Origin: Hellea sp.
Lineage (GTDB): Bacteria > Pseudomonadota > Alphaproteobacteria > Caulobacterales > Maricaulaceae
Assembly: GCA_020629135.1 (NCBI GenBank)
Contig: JAHDDX010000004.1
Location: 19,026-83,025 of the forward strand
Direction of reading: 5' to 3'
Length of the DNA: 64,000 nucleotides
A model generated the notes under the pieces. It was not told the origin of the DNA. It did no database searches and was given only the letters and a program-made list of their open reading frames with translations. Below, piece after piece: positions 27,024 to 35,225 of the stretch (its first letter is position 1; every line of letters starts with the position of its first letter). The position numbers and the translations under genes are program-made.

Positions 27024-28664
27024 ATGAAAAACTATATCTCCGCAGTATCTTTGCGCGCCCTCGCTTTATCTTCAATTTTTGTTTTGGCTGCCTGTGGCGG
27101 TGGCGGCGGCGGATCGATCGTAGCACCCCCACCGACAACGGGTGGAGGCGGTGGATCAACCGGCCCGACCTGGACCCAGGGAGTGTTCGAAGACGAAGGT
27201 CAGTTTAAAAACAGATGCGAAAGCCCGCGTAGCGGCTCCAGCCCTCATACAGGAAACGCCTATCCGGACATTGCGGGATCAACCTTGGAAGAAATGCATT
27301 GGCTGAGATCATGGAGTGATCGCACTTATCTATGGTATAATGAGATTACGGACCAAAATCCGGCCAATTTCTCTGACCGTCTGGCCTATTTTGACGTTTT
27401 AAAAACCGAAGCGACGACCGCGTCAGGTGCGCCGCGCGATAAATTTCACTTTACAATTCCGACAGACGAATATGAGCAGTCCGTCAGCAGTGGGGCTTCG
27501 GCTGGATATGGCGCCCGGTTCCGCCTGATCGCCTCTTCCCCGCCCCGTGAAATCGTGGTTGCCTATAACGAACCCGGATCGCCAGCTGAGGCGGCCGGAC
27601 TGGTTCGCGGATCTCAAATCCTCGAAATAGACGGCGAAGACGCGATAAATGGCAGCAATGTATCAGTTCTTAATGCCGGATTATTTCCAGACAGCGAAGG
27701 CGAAAGCCACACATTCGTTATTCGCGAACCCGGAAGCACAACTAATAAAACCATCACAATGACGTCCGAGGTGGTTACAACAGCCCCCGTCCGCGCAACT
27801 GACATTATTACCCGTCCCAACGGTGATCGAGTGGGTTATATGTTGTTTAATACGTTTGGCACGACGATAGCTGAAGATGCTTTGTTTGACGCTTTTACGA
27901 GCTTCAGTGCACAAGGGCTTGATGATCTGGTTTTAGATCTTCGCTATAATGGCGGCGGCTTTTTGGCCCTATCATCCGAGCTAGCCTATATGGTTGCCGG
28001 CGCGACTGCGACAAACAACAAAACCTACGAAACGCTGGTATTTAACGATAAACACCCGACCACCAATCCAGTTACCGGTGATCAGCTCAGCCCCACACCT
28101 TTCTACAACACGACGCTGGGGTTCACGACTACGCGCCCACAGGGGACCCCGCTTCCCACTCTAAATTTACCGAGAGTATTCGTATTGTCGACAGGGGGAA
28201 CATGTTCGGCTAGCGAATCGTTTGTCAACGCTTTGATCGGAATTGACGTTGAGGTCATCCTCATAGGCGATACCACATGTGGTAAGCCTTACGGCTTTTA
28301 CGCTACAGATAATTGTGGCGAGACCTATTTTACTATTCAGTTCCGAGGCGAAAATGACAAAGGCTTTGGCGATTATTCAGATGGGTTCTCGCCGAGCGAT
28401 AGCTCGACTGTAGTGGGTGAATCAGTCACCGGTTGTTCCGTAGCGGACGATTTCTCGAAGCAGCTTGGAGATTCCACCGAGGCCCTTCTCAGCACAGCGC
28501 TTTCCTATATTGATAACGGGTCCTGTCCGACGGTTACGACGAAGCCAATTGTTCAGTCTAAAATTCAGCTGGACAATGAAGGACAATATTCTCTTCTGGA
28601 TGATCCGCGCATTCGAAACCGCGAAATGTTGGACTCATCTAGAATCCTCAACCTGCCGCAATGA
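27024..28664 (+). CDS. S41-family serine protease lipoprotein with PDZ domain
   Basis: 546 residues. A signal peptide with lipobox LAAC (Cys24 or so) is followed by a Gly/Pro/Ser-rich tether. A PDZ domain lies at about 155-235 (EPGSPAEAAGLVRGSQILEIDGED), then a C-terminal-processing-protease fold with the catalytic Ser in TCSASESFV and Lys in TTCGKPYGF. It would be anchored in the envelope and act in periplasmic protein processing. Extra Cys pairs near the active site (STGGTC, TTCGK, DNCGE) could form disulfides. It overlaps the next lipoprotein gene by 4 bp (ATGA). Confidence 0.92.
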   Translation: MKNYISAVSLRALALSSIFVLAACGGGGGGSIVAPPPTTGGGGGSTGPTWTQGVFEDEGQFKNRCESPRSGSSPHTGNAYPDIAGSTLEEMHWLRSWSDRTYLWYNEITDQNPANFSDRLAYFDVLKTEATTASGAPRDKFHFTIPTDEYEQSVSSGASAGYGARFRLIASSPPREIVVAYNEPGSPAEAAGLVRGSQILEIDGEDAINGSNVSVLNAGLFPDSEGESHTFVIREPGSTTNKTITMTSEVVTTAPVRATDIITRPNGDRVGYMLFNTFGTTIAEDALFDAFTSFSAQGLDDLVLDLRYNGGGFLALSSELAYMVAGATATNNKTYETLVFNDKHPTTNPVTGDQLSPTPFYNTTLGFTTTRPQGTPLPTLNLPRVFVLSTGGTCSASESFVNALIGIDVEVILIGDTTCGKPYGFYATDNCGETYFTIQFRGENDKGFGDYSDGFSPSDSSTVVGESVTGCSVADDFSKQLGDSTEALLSTALSYIDNGSCPTVTTKPIVQSKIQLDNEGQYSLLDDPRIRNREMLDSSRILNLPQ

Positions 28665-29038
28665 TAAAACCTATTGCCTTATCATTGGGGCTTTGCGTCG
28701 TAATGGCCGGCTGTGCGTCAATTAATTTAGAAACGGCGAAAGACGCTGTTTTGACACAAACATCTGACGAGTCGCGAGCCGAGATCACATCTGCTATTTC
28801 GGATGCCTTAGGCGGGCGCAAAGTGACGATTGCACCGGACACTTTTACCGAACAAAGTTCTGTGAGCATTGTACAACGCGATATGATCGGGCCGGACGGA
28901 AATCCTGTTCTTGGGCGACGTTATGACAGGCCGGACCATTTTTATCTCAAAAAGTCAGGTGCCTCCTGCATTCTCGTTCATCCATCTGGTCGTGAATTCA
29001 CGGTTTTAGAGACGGTTCATTGCAAACCATTGGGTTGA
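28661..29038 (+). CDS. Small lipoprotein of unknown function
   Basis: 125 residues with a signal peptide and lipobox (VMAGC, Cys about 19). The mature part has no recognised domain; two Cys residues near the C-terminus (SCILVH, HCKPL) may pair. The 4-bp ATGA overlap with the S41 protease gene makes it a likely cotranscribed partner, perhaps a cofactor or inhibitor of the protease (inference). Its stop abuts the convergent DUF2306 gene. Confidence 0.8.
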   Translation: MIKPIALSLGLCVVMAGCASINLETAKDAVLTQTSDESRAEITSAISDALGGRKVTIAPDTFTEQSSVSIVQRDMIGPDGNPVLGRRYDRPDHFYLKKSGASCILVHPSGREFTVLETVHCKPLG

Positions 29039-29434
29039 TTAATTCCCAAAAACGACGTGCCACATCAGGCGTCCAGGCAGGAAGGATATAAAGCCCGGAA
29101 TAAGGAGAGCTCCAAAGAACAGGCCCCGCACTGCCTTCTCATGCTTTTTAATGTTCCCTTGGCGCAGATGATGAAAAAGCTCCCAGATGGCGTAGAATGT
29201 CACAGGAACAAAAAGGTGGATCCAGCTAAAATTGTCCCCATTCAAGCCTTTGATAAACAGGGCACTGATCGCGGTAACAGCCATAAAAACGACAAAAATT
29301 CGACCGATCAATTTATGACTGGCTGTCCCCTTTTTACGCACCCACATCACGATGCCTAAGCCAAGCGCAGTAAATGCTGCCAATGTGTGAATAATGATGG
29401 CCGGTTTGGCCGTTAAAAACAAATCTATGTTCAT
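29039..29434 (-). CDS. DUF2306-type membrane protein
   Basis: 131 residues with four membrane helices (about 10-32, 43-62, 69-88, 104-125) and conserved histidines/arginines in IIHTLAAF, GTASHKLIGRIFV and KKHEKAVRGLFFG, the pattern of DUF2306 proteins (related in layout to cytochrome-b561-like membrane bundles). Function is unknown. It is transcribed away from a LytTR regulator gene, and the two probably form a control pair across the 160-bp gap, which has an 8-bp dyad at its start codon. Confidence 0.82.
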   Translation of the reverse strand: MNIDLFLTAKPAIIIHTLAAFTALGLGIVMWVRKKGTASHKLIGRIFVVFMAVTAISALFIKGLNGDNFSWIHLFVPVTFYAIWELFHHLRQGNIKKHEKAVRGLFFGALLIPGFISFLPGRLMWHVVFGN

Positions 29435-29466
29435 GATTTCACCTCAAATTAAATGAATTGAAATCA
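29434..29466. promoter_or_regulatory. Perfect 8-bp dyad over the DUF2306 start
   Basis: TGATTTCA (29434-29441) and TGAAATCA (29459-29466) are perfect inverted copies 17 bp apart. On the DUF2306 message the 3' arm runs into its ATG and the GAGGTG ribosome site sits at the loop edge. It may be an operator in DNA or a translation-controlling hairpin in RNA. LytTR proteins normally bind direct repeats, which this is not. Confidence 0.45.
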
Positions 29467-29594
29467 CAATGATCCTTGCTTTTGGGTTGAAAAGCCGAAC
29501 TACGCCAATCCTCATTTTTTTTGCGTGAATTGCAGGCAATGCCGTTTACGAAGCGTGAAATGTCGCCTTTGCAGTTGATCTGCGTCAAAGATTT

Positions 29595-30338
29595 TTGAAT
29601 GATGTCAGCGTGATCGAGAAATTAAAATCCTATTCGGGCGTCTTGACCTCCTTCCTTGGCACCTGTGCCGTAGCCGGTACAATATTGGCCATTATGGCCC
29701 CATATGGGACCCATCAATCTCCATTTAGCGTCAGGCTGCTTTTCTGGATTGGCCTTTGCATGGCTGGTGGAATGGGCGCCATGATTGGCAATCATTTCAT
29801 TTCAAAAACTCAATTCTCACACAAACCATGGGTTCTGGTCTTCGCACAATCCATCGGAGCCACAACCATTGTTTTCCTATGTTTCTTGGGACTGCGAGTG
29901 ATCACGACCGGATGGCCAGGTTCAGAGTTTTATTATACAATACCTTTTTTCATCTGGATCATAAGCCTAGTCATCAGCGGCGTCAGCGTGCTGGCCAATC
30001 GACCCTCACAATCATCAAATGACAGGCCCGATATTTTTGAACGGATCAAACCGGGTTTAAGATCAGCCGATATTTATGCTCTGTCCGCCGAAGATCACTA
30101 TGTCCGTGTGATTACTTCGGCCGGAGATGACTTGATACTTATGCGGCTCAGCGACGCGATCAAAGAGACCGCGCCTTTGATCGGCCTGCAGGTGCACCGG
30201 TCATGGTGGGTCGCGGAAAAAGGGGTTAAGTCCGTTTCGCGAGCAGACGGAAAAATGACGATTACCTTAAACAATGACAGTGTGGTTCCTGTCAGTCGCG
30301 CCAATCAGAAAATCGTTCGTGATGCGAGTTGGGCTTAG
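29595..30338 (+). CDS. LytTR-domain transcription regulator with four membrane helices
   Basis: 247 residues. Four predicted membrane helices (about 13-36, 44-66, 72-98, 107-131) are followed by a cytoplasmic LytTR DNA-binding domain (about 155-245) with the typical ALSAEDHYVRVIT, QVHRSWWV and PVSRANQKIV motifs. There is no response-regulator receiver, so the membrane part itself is the probable sensor. The start is a TTG at 29595; GTG 29610 is an alternative. It is divergent from the DUF2306 gene, its likely target, and its stop overlaps the convergent acetyltransferase stop. Confidence 0.9.
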   Translation: MNDVSVIEKLKSYSGVLTSFLGTCAVAGTILAIMAPYGTHQSPFSVRLLFWIGLCMAGGMGAMIGNHFISKTQFSHKPWVLVFAQSIGATTIVFLCFLGLRVITTGWPGSEFYYTIPFFIWIISLVISGVSVLANRPSQSSNDRPDIFERIKPGLRSADIYALSAEDHYVRVITSAGDDLILMRLSDAIKETAPLIGLQVHRSWWVAEKGVKSVSRADGKMTITLNNDSVVPVSRANQKIVRDASWA

Positions 30339-30853
30339 GGTCGTTCCTGTCCATAGGCCCAGCAATTCACCTCACCAAATGGCGGCAAATCATTGACGTG
30401 ATATAACCGTTTCGATCCGATGGCTTCCGCCGTTTTGATACTGGCAATGTTTTCTTCGGCAATTACGTGAATAACCCGTTCCCAGCCAAGCTCATTAAAC
30501 GCATAGTCAACGCAGGCGGCGCCAGCCTCTTTGGCTATGCCTTTACGGGTATGCGCCGGATGAACGGTCCAACCAATTTCCGGCTCGGGCCAGCCTTCAG
30601 GCGCCCAATGTCCAATACGACCGACCCAGCTACCCGATGACTTCTCGATAACCGAGTAAAAGGTATATCCGCGAATGTGAAAATGACCGATCATAGATGC
30701 CATTTGCCGCCAGCATCCGGCCCGGTCCAAAACCTGACCGCCGATAAACCGCACAGTGTCAGCGTCGGACATCATTTCTGTCCAAGGCTCAATATCCGCT
30801 TCCATATCGATATGGCGTAAAATCAATCGTTCCGTTTCAAAGACTATGGTCAC
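30335..30853 (-). CDS. GNAT acetyltransferase, RimJ/RimL type
   Basis: 172 residues with the GNAT-3 pattern: FETERLILRHIDMEAD at the start, WVGRIGHWAPEGWPEPEIGWTVHP, the acetyl-CoA-binding GKIAKEA-like segment (RKGIAKEAGAACVDYAF) and NIASIKTAEAIGSKRLY. It probably acetylates a protein N-terminus or small amine; the substrate is unknown. The start is GTG 30853. It follows the 168-residue basic-protein gene by 9 bp, so it is likely the end of an operon with gapR. Confidence 0.9.
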   Translation of the reverse strand: MTIVFETERLILRHIDMEADIEPWTEMMSDADTVRFIGGQVLDRAGCWRQMASMIGHFHIRGYTFYSVIEKSSGSWVGRIGHWAPEGWPEPEIGWTVHPAHTRKGIAKEAGAACVDYAFNELGWERVIHVIAEENIASIKTAEAIGSKRLYHVNDLPPFGEVNCWAYGQERP

Positions 30854-30862
30854 AAAAGGCCT

Positions 30863-31369
30863 CTATTTTACAAGCCGTAAAAACGGCTTCGCTGATTTTG
30901 GCGTATCGGGCTGATATTCAGGCAAGAAAACGTTTTCAGATTCCGTCTCTACCATATCATCTTCTAAATGTCTGACACGCGGCTTAAATTTGGGCTTGGC
31001 CTTGGATTTAAAACCACCTTTCGATCTGAATGTCGACTTTTCGTCTTGGCCTTTGGCTTTTTTCTTTAAGGCCGAAACGACACGCTTTTGAGCAAAAGAC
31101 AAGGCGTCCGCCGGACGTCCTTTCTGAGGATCTTGGAACGCTGACCCAAATTTATCCAACCGCTCCGCAACGCTCTCTGAAAACTCGTCTTCCCAGTCAG
31201 TCAGTTTCCCGGAAGCCTCCAATTGTTGACGAAGACGTTCAATTTTGCGCACTGCATTGCGCGCAGAGCGCGCTTTCAGCTTTGCAAATCGCTCACGTTC
31301 GCGCTGTTCAAGGCGATCATGCTCAGCTTGCGTGGCCTGCCATTCCTGTTTGTCAAAATCTGTACTCAC
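30863..31369 (-). CDS. Highly charged basic protein of unknown function
   Basis: 168 residues, no family recognised. Residues 1-60 are a charged helix likely to form a coiled coil (EHDRLEQRERERFAKLKARSARNA). The middle is helical, the segment about 105-135 is Lys/Phe/Gly-rich (SKGGFKSKAKPKFKPRVR), and the tail is acidic then ends KPFLRLVK. No membrane segment. A nucleic-acid-binding role is plausible from charge only. GTG start at 31369. It follows gapR by 24 bp on the same strand. Confidence 0.7.
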   Translation of the reverse strand: MSTDFDKQEWQATQAEHDRLEQRERERFAKLKARSARNAVRKIERLRQQLEASGKLTDWEDEFSESVAERLDKFGSAFQDPQKGRPADALSFAQKRVVSALKKKAKGQDEKSTFRSKGGFKSKAKPKFKPRVRHLEDDMVETESENVFLPEYQPDTPKSAKPFLRLVK

Positions 31370-31393
31370 GCACCGAACATAACAGGAACAAAC

Positions 31394-31645
31394 TTATTCG
31401 TCTAGAGCCCCCATATAAAGATCGAGCATGGCTTCCTGTTCTTCACGTTCATGGGCCTCAACCTTTCTTAGGCTGATGACTTTGCGGAGCGTTTTCGTGT
31501 CAAACCCGAATGATTTGGCCTCAGCGTAAACTTCCCGGATGTCAGCAGCCAGCTCAGCCTTTTCGGCTTCAAGGCGCTCAATCCGAGCAATTGTTTGCTT
31601 AAGCTTTTCGCGGGTCGCCTGCCCCATTGAGTCAACAGTATCCAT
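31394..31645 (-). CDS. gapR: GapR (DUF2312) nucleoid-associated protein
   Basis: 83 residues, exactly the family type: [24 protein letters not shown] coiled coil followed by [27 protein letters not shown]. In Caulobacter GapR clamps overtwisted AT-rich DNA ahead of replication and transcription forks and stimulates topoisomerases. The ATG has an AAAGG site. It leads a short reverse-strand operon with the basic protein and the acetyltransferase. Confidence 0.95.
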   Translation of the reverse strand: MDTVDSMGQATREKLKQTIARIERLEAEKAELAADIREVYAEAKSFGFDTKTLRKVISLRKVEAHEREEQEAMLDLYMGALDE

Positions 31646-31786
31646 GTTTAGACCTTTCGAATCTATAATCGCCGCGTTGTCTTAGAGATATGTCATTTCA
31701 TTCTCAATGGCGTGCATGCAGAAATTCTAGATTGTTGTGGATTGAATTATGCAGTAGCCAAGATCTGTTAAAAACGGGATTTTCTT

Positions 31787-32950
31787 ATGAACAAGCTTAA
31801 GCGAAAGATTGGGTTTTTAGGTCTTGGTATCCTCATTTTTGCTGGCTTATATGTTTACGGCGTTTTTGTGCCGGGCACCGACAAATCTATGAACGTTGTT
31901 ACAGCCCACAATCCTTATAAAATTGCCGAAAGCACCCGCAAATTTCATGATAGTTTGACCATTGCCGATTTGCACGGCGACACTTTGATGTGGCGACGAA
32001 ATCCGGAAAAGCGCCATTCCAGAGGCCATATTGATCTTCCGAGACTACGTGAAGGCGGCGTAAATATTCAGGTCTTTAGTACGGTGACCAAAGCGCCTCG
32101 CGGACTTAATTTCGACGGCAATTCAGCGGAAGCCCCGGATAATATTACCCCGGTGGCTGTGTTGCAGTTTTGGCCGATCAAGACCTGGAATTCTATTTTC
32201 GAACGGGCTGTCTTTCAGGCTCGCCGATTACAAAAACTAGAAGCCAATCCCGATAATAAATTGGTCATAGCCCGGAACCGGGGTGACATGGATCAACCAG
32301 AGGGCACAATTATTGGTCTGTTACTGACTGAAGGTTCTCATCCGCTCGAAGGCAAAATTGAAAATATCGACCATCTGTTTGACGAGGGTTATCGCATGAT
32401 GGGGCTTCAGCATTTCTTTGACAATGAACTAGGCGGCTCTCTTCACGGCGTAAAGAAAGCCGGACTGACCGAGTTTGGGCGCGACGCGGTCCGGCATATG
32501 TGGGAAAAAGACATTATCATTGATGTGGCCCATTCATCCCAAAAAACCGTCAAGGACGTCCTCGCCATGTCTGATCGGCCGGTGGTTATTTCTCATGGCG
32601 GACTGGCCAGCCATTGCCCCAAAACAGCCAATCGCAATTTACCGGATGACATGTTGCGCGAAATCGCCCGGCGGGGCGGCCTCATTGGAATCGGTTATTT
32701 TTCTGGCGCTATTTGCGATATTTCGCCTGCAGGAATTGCTGACACGATAATTGCTGCCGTAAATCTCATGGGCGAAGATGCCGTTGCTTTAGGGTCTGAT
32801 TTTGACGGTACGGTTACAACCTCACTGGATACGTCTGAACTCGCCGCAATTACGCAGGCCCTGACCGATCACGGCGTTAGCCAGAAAACGATCCGAAAAG
32901 TCATGGGCGAAAATGTTCAAAATTTCTTGAAACAAAATCTTCCAGAATAA
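31787..32950 (+). CDS. Membrane-anchored M19 dipeptidase
   Basis: 387 residues. An N-terminal anchor (about 9-28) is followed by a renal-dipeptidase-type TIM barrel with metal ligands HGD in IADLHGDTLMW (about 60-70), Glu in LLLTEGSHPLEG, His in DVAHSSQ and ISHGG, and Asp in ALGSDFDGTV. It cleaves dipeptides, including D-residue-containing ones, with a binuclear zinc site, on the periplasmic side. GGGA precedes the ATG. It is monocistronic; the intergenic region after it is unusually rich in signals. Confidence 0.93.
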   Translation: MNKLKRKIGFLGLGILIFAGLYVYGVFVPGTDKSMNVVTAHNPYKIAESTRKFHDSLTIADLHGDTLMWRRNPEKRHSRGHIDLPRLREGGVNIQVFSTVTKAPRGLNFDGNSAEAPDNITPVAVLQFWPIKTWNSIFERAVFQARRLQKLEANPDNKLVIARNRGDMDQPEGTIIGLLLTEGSHPLEGKIENIDHLFDEGYRMMGLQHFFDNELGGSLHGVKKAGLTEFGRDAVRHMWEKDIIIDVAHSSQKTVKDVLAMSDRPVVISHGGLASHCPKTANRNLPDDMLREIARRGGLIGIGYFSGAICDISPAGIADTIIAAVNLMGEDAVALGSDFDGTVTTSLDTSELAAITQALTDHGVSQKTIRKVMGENVQNFLKQNLPE

Positions 32951-32962
32951 TTGAGTTTGGAC

Positions 32963-32999
32963 AAAAAAAATCGGTCGCGAAAACGACCAACGCGACCGA
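32963..32999 (-). terminator. Strong reverse-strand intrinsic terminator
   Basis: On the reverse strand TCGGTCGCG (32999-32991) and CGCGACCGA (32979-32971) form a perfect 9-bp GC-rich stem with an 11-nt loop followed by eight T residues (32970-32963). No reverse-strand protein gene ends here, so it should terminate a reverse transcript that begins within 33000-33257. It may also help stop the forward dipeptidase transcript, which has no T tract on its side. Confidence 0.85.
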
Positions 33000-33128
33000 C
33001 TTAACTACCCATTTAAATCACGATGCGCCCCGCTCGTGAATCTGTGCGAAAATGGGGTAGATGCGCCCCGAGGGATTAAGAGGAGAATAAGCCTTCGCAC
33101 TCAGCTCTCTCTCCGTACGATTCTCTCT

Positions 33129-33141
33129 CGTAATGATTACG
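33129..33141. promoter_or_regulatory. 13-bp palindrome CGTAATGATTACG
   Basis: A perfect odd-centred palindrome lies about 120 bp before the HTH gene and 29 bp from the first GTTGCA copy. It is a plausible dimer operator in the divergent control region. The sequence alone does not name the binding protein. Confidence 0.45.
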
Positions 33142-33169
33142 TTTTAGGTGACAGCGCTCAGTTTGAGGA

Positions 33170-33227
33170 GTTGCAACAAACACCGCCAACGTGCGCGTAC
33201 AGTTGCATTTAGTTGCATTTGGTTGCA
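33170..33227. promoter_or_regulatory. GTTGCA repeat array upstream of HTH regulator
   Basis: Three GTTGCA copies start at 33202, 33212 and 33222, exactly 10 bp apart and so on one DNA face, and a fourth sits in the palindrome GTTGCAAC at 33170-33177. The array ends 30 bp before the HTH gene start, the position for an autoregulatory operator or cooperative activator site. Confidence 0.6.
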
Positions 33228-33257
33228 CGGGTAAGTTTTCTATGTTAGGCGATTTTC

Positions 33258-34139
33258 ATGGAAGTGGACAATTTCGCCGAGAAATTACAGCTTGTTTTAA
33301 AAGTTATGGTGCTCAGCCGAACCGGCTTGGCGTCCAAGTTAAACGTGGATAAATCTCTGGTCGGACGCTGGGTTTCCGGGGCCGTTCGCCCTTCTGAACA
33401 CAATCTGGCCAAACTCACGCGGTTTATCGCTGAAAATGTACCCGGTTTTACCTTATTGGACTGGGATCGCGACCTCGAAAATCTGCAAAAACGCCTTGGT
33501 GTGGCGCGTAAAAAACCTGAAGGCGGCGCGGTCGTGCCCGAAATCGGCTCTCTGTTGCCTCATGGCATTATTCAAGAAGCCAAAGGTACAATGCGTAAAC
33601 GCGGCAAAGCCTATACGGGGCTTTGGAAATCCACTCGGGCTTCCTATGATCTCCCGGGTCGATTTATCCATGACATATGCCTGACCCAACAAAGAGATGA
33701 CGGTATGTTACGGTTCCGATTGGGGGTCGAAGGCGTCCGTTATGAGGGCTGGTCGCTTTTGATGCAAAATCAGCTATTTTCGGTCGCCTGGGACTTGGAA
33801 TCTTCGGCTATGTTATTTTCAATTTTCAACGGTGTTGCCCGACATCGTCCTGAGGTTATCGATGGAATCAATCTCGCAACCCTGATGGATGCGGGCGGAT
33901 CCCCTGTTGCTTCAGCCTGTATCCTAACCCGCATTGGCGATCCAACCGGCGACGAAGATCAAGATACGGCAATGTTTGAACAAGCAATTGCCAATCTCAA
34001 CCCGCTGGCACCGGAAGGGTCAGTTTCTGCTGATATTGCCGAACACCTTCAACGCGACGTGTCAGATGGGCCGGCAGGCATTATGCGTCTTTTATTCAGC
34101 CGTTCTTTTGCCCGCGGCGCCCGATTGGGGGACAAATAA
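33258..34139 (+). CDS. HTH (XRE-like) transcription regulator with unknown C-terminal domain
   Basis: 293 residues. Residues about 8-62 form a Cro/C1-type helix-turn-helix: SRTGLASKLNVDKSLVGRWVSGAVRPSEHNL. The rest (about 105-293) is a globular domain with strands around RFIHDICLTQQRDDGMLRFRLGVEG that I do not recognise; it may bind a ligand. GTTGCA repeats and palindromes lie just upstream, suggesting autoregulation. It is followed by a convergent TPR gene, 3 bp away, so it is probably monocistronic. Confidence 0.82.
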   Translation: MEVDNFAEKLQLVLKVMVLSRTGLASKLNVDKSLVGRWVSGAVRPSEHNLAKLTRFIAENVPGFTLLDWDRDLENLQKRLGVARKKPEGGAVVPEIGSLLPHGIIQEAKGTMRKRGKAYTGLWKSTRASYDLPGRFIHDICLTQQRDDGMLRFRLGVEGVRYEGWSLLMQNQLFSVAWDLESSAMLFSIFNGVARHRPEVIDGINLATLMDAGGSPVASACILTRIGDPTGDEDQDTAMFEQAIANLNPLAPEGSVSADIAEHLQRDVSDGPAGIMRLLFSRSFARGARLGDK

Positions 34140-34142
34140 GTC

Positions 34143-34859
34143 CTACAAAACGTCACCGTTCAGCTCGCTCTCCAGAAACAATAAGCGTGTTTTTAGAGCT
34201 TCGAGTTCCGGATAAAGTTTCGAGGCTTCCTGATAGGCCTCATAGGCGGCTTCGCGCCGACCCAGCTTTTCCATAATATTACCCAGTGTCCAAAGCGCGT
34301 AAAAATGCCGGGGCTCCAGAATCAAAGCCTGTTTGACTTCGTGATAGGCGCGGTTCAATTCGTCCTGGGCATAGGCCAAACGCGCTGAACGGGCCCACCC
34401 TTCCGCATAATCCGGAGACAGATTTGTCACATGATCATACATACGCCGGGCCAGATCAATATCCGCCTTTTTTTCAGCCGCCGTCCCGCGACGCAAAATC
34501 ATATTAACACTGGCTGATCCTGAATCGAGCCAGATCGCCCAGATTTCTTCGGCAACCAGATCCGCCTTTTCAGCATCAGTTTCATCTTTTAACCGCTCAA
34601 AAAGGCGGTTTAACTTGGCGGTGCGTTCCGCCTCGGGCGTAAGACGGGAATAGTCAGGTTCAGGATCTATGACATCGGGTAGAACCGTGAAGTCGTCGTC
34701 ATCTTCCGGCGTTGAACTTTCATCACCTTCGGTTTCAGGGACCGGTTCGACCGGCAATTCTTCAGGCGTAATGTCAGGAAGGGTTTCAGGCTCGACCGTT
34801 TGCGCCGTAGCGCTGACAGCCAAGAACAAAGCAAAAAATGTGATAATTGCGCGTATCAT
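34143..34859 (-). CDS. Secreted TPR protein
   Basis: 238 residues from ATG 34859, chosen because MIRAIITFFALFLAVSATAQ is a clean signal peptide; an ATG at 34934 would put a non-signal tail before it. An acidic Pro/Glu-rich linker (about 20-65) precedes helical repeats (about 70-230) with TPR features such as ARRMYDHVTNLSPDYAEGWARSA and EPRHFYALWTLGNIMEKLGRREAAYEAY. It is exported and likely mediates protein contacts in the periplasm. Partner unknown. Confidence 0.85.
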   Translation of the reverse strand: MIRAIITFFALFLAVSATAQTVEPETLPDITPEELPVEPVPETEGDESSTPEDDDDFTVLPDVIDPEPDYSRLTPEAERTAKLNRLFERLKDETDAEKADLVAEEIWAIWLDSGSASVNMILRRGTAAEKKADIDLARRMYDHVTNLSPDYAEGWARSARLAYAQDELNRAYHEVKQALILEPRHFYALWTLGNIMEKLGRREAAYEAYQEASKLYPELEALKTRLLFLESELNGDVL

Positions 34860-34942
34860 ATTGCCAGATACACTGACGCCCCCGACCATATTTGGCAAGA
34901 GGCGTTCACAGATCATAGGCCCGCGAACGGGCAAATATCAAC

Positions 34943-35068
34943 TTAACCCTGACGGGCCTTAAACCGTGGATCGGTTTTGTTGATAACATAAAGACGACCT
35001 TTGCGACGAACAACTTGACAGTCGCGGTGACGGTTTTTCAAAGATTTTAAAGAGCTGCGGACTTTCAT
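34943..35068 (-). CDS. rpmJ: 50S ribosomal protein L36
   Basis: A 41-residue gene, read by hand: [18 protein letters not shown] at the start, then [20 protein letters not shown] and a short end. This is the longer L36 (YkgO-like) form usual in Alphaproteobacteria, where the canonical four zinc ligands are reduced: only the RDC cysteine is present. It is part of the large ribosomal subunit. An AAGG ribosome site precedes the ATG. It stands alone, 83 bp before the TPR gene and divergent from the transglycosylase. Confidence 0.95.
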   Translation of the reverse strand: MKVRSSLKSLKNRHRDCQVVRRKGRLYVINKTDPRFKARQG

Positions 35069-35225
35069 GACCTTGGCTTTCTTAACTGGGTAAATTCGAA
35101 GTGCGCCGTTTATAGGGGGGATTCGAGAAAGTCAATGCCTTTTCACGGTCCTATTTAGCCCTGAATTTGACCTCTTTCTGCGTTTATATCTGGTCAGACT
35201 CAACCCCTCTTGTTAGATTCCGCCC

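Larger units (their letters stand above)
32963..33141 (-). ncRNA. Candidate small RNA upstream of the HTH regulator
   Basis: The 307-bp gap between the dipeptidase and the HTH gene holds no protein gene, yet a textbook terminator closes it on the reverse strand. Upstream of that terminator the reverse transcript would contain two copies of CGGGGCGCATC (33070-33060 and 33032-33022) and a bulged 10-bp stem AAATGGGGTAG/CTACCCATTT (33050-33060 with 33005-33014, forward coordinates). The 5' end is a guess and no promoter could be assigned. It resembles no RNA family I know. Confidence 0.4.

Noticed and set aside
30863-31645. Toxin-antitoxin pair (two small reverse-strand genes)
   Set aside because: The first gene is clearly GapR, and the second has no toxin or antitoxin features.
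32963-33141. Split tmRNA or 6S RNA
   Set aside because: No tag-peptide sequence, tRNA-like arm or 6S open-bubble pattern is visible; only the terminator and repeats are supported.
33201-33230. Start of a CRISPR array or minisatellite
   Set aside because: Units are 10 bp with no spacers; only three copies, in a promoter position.
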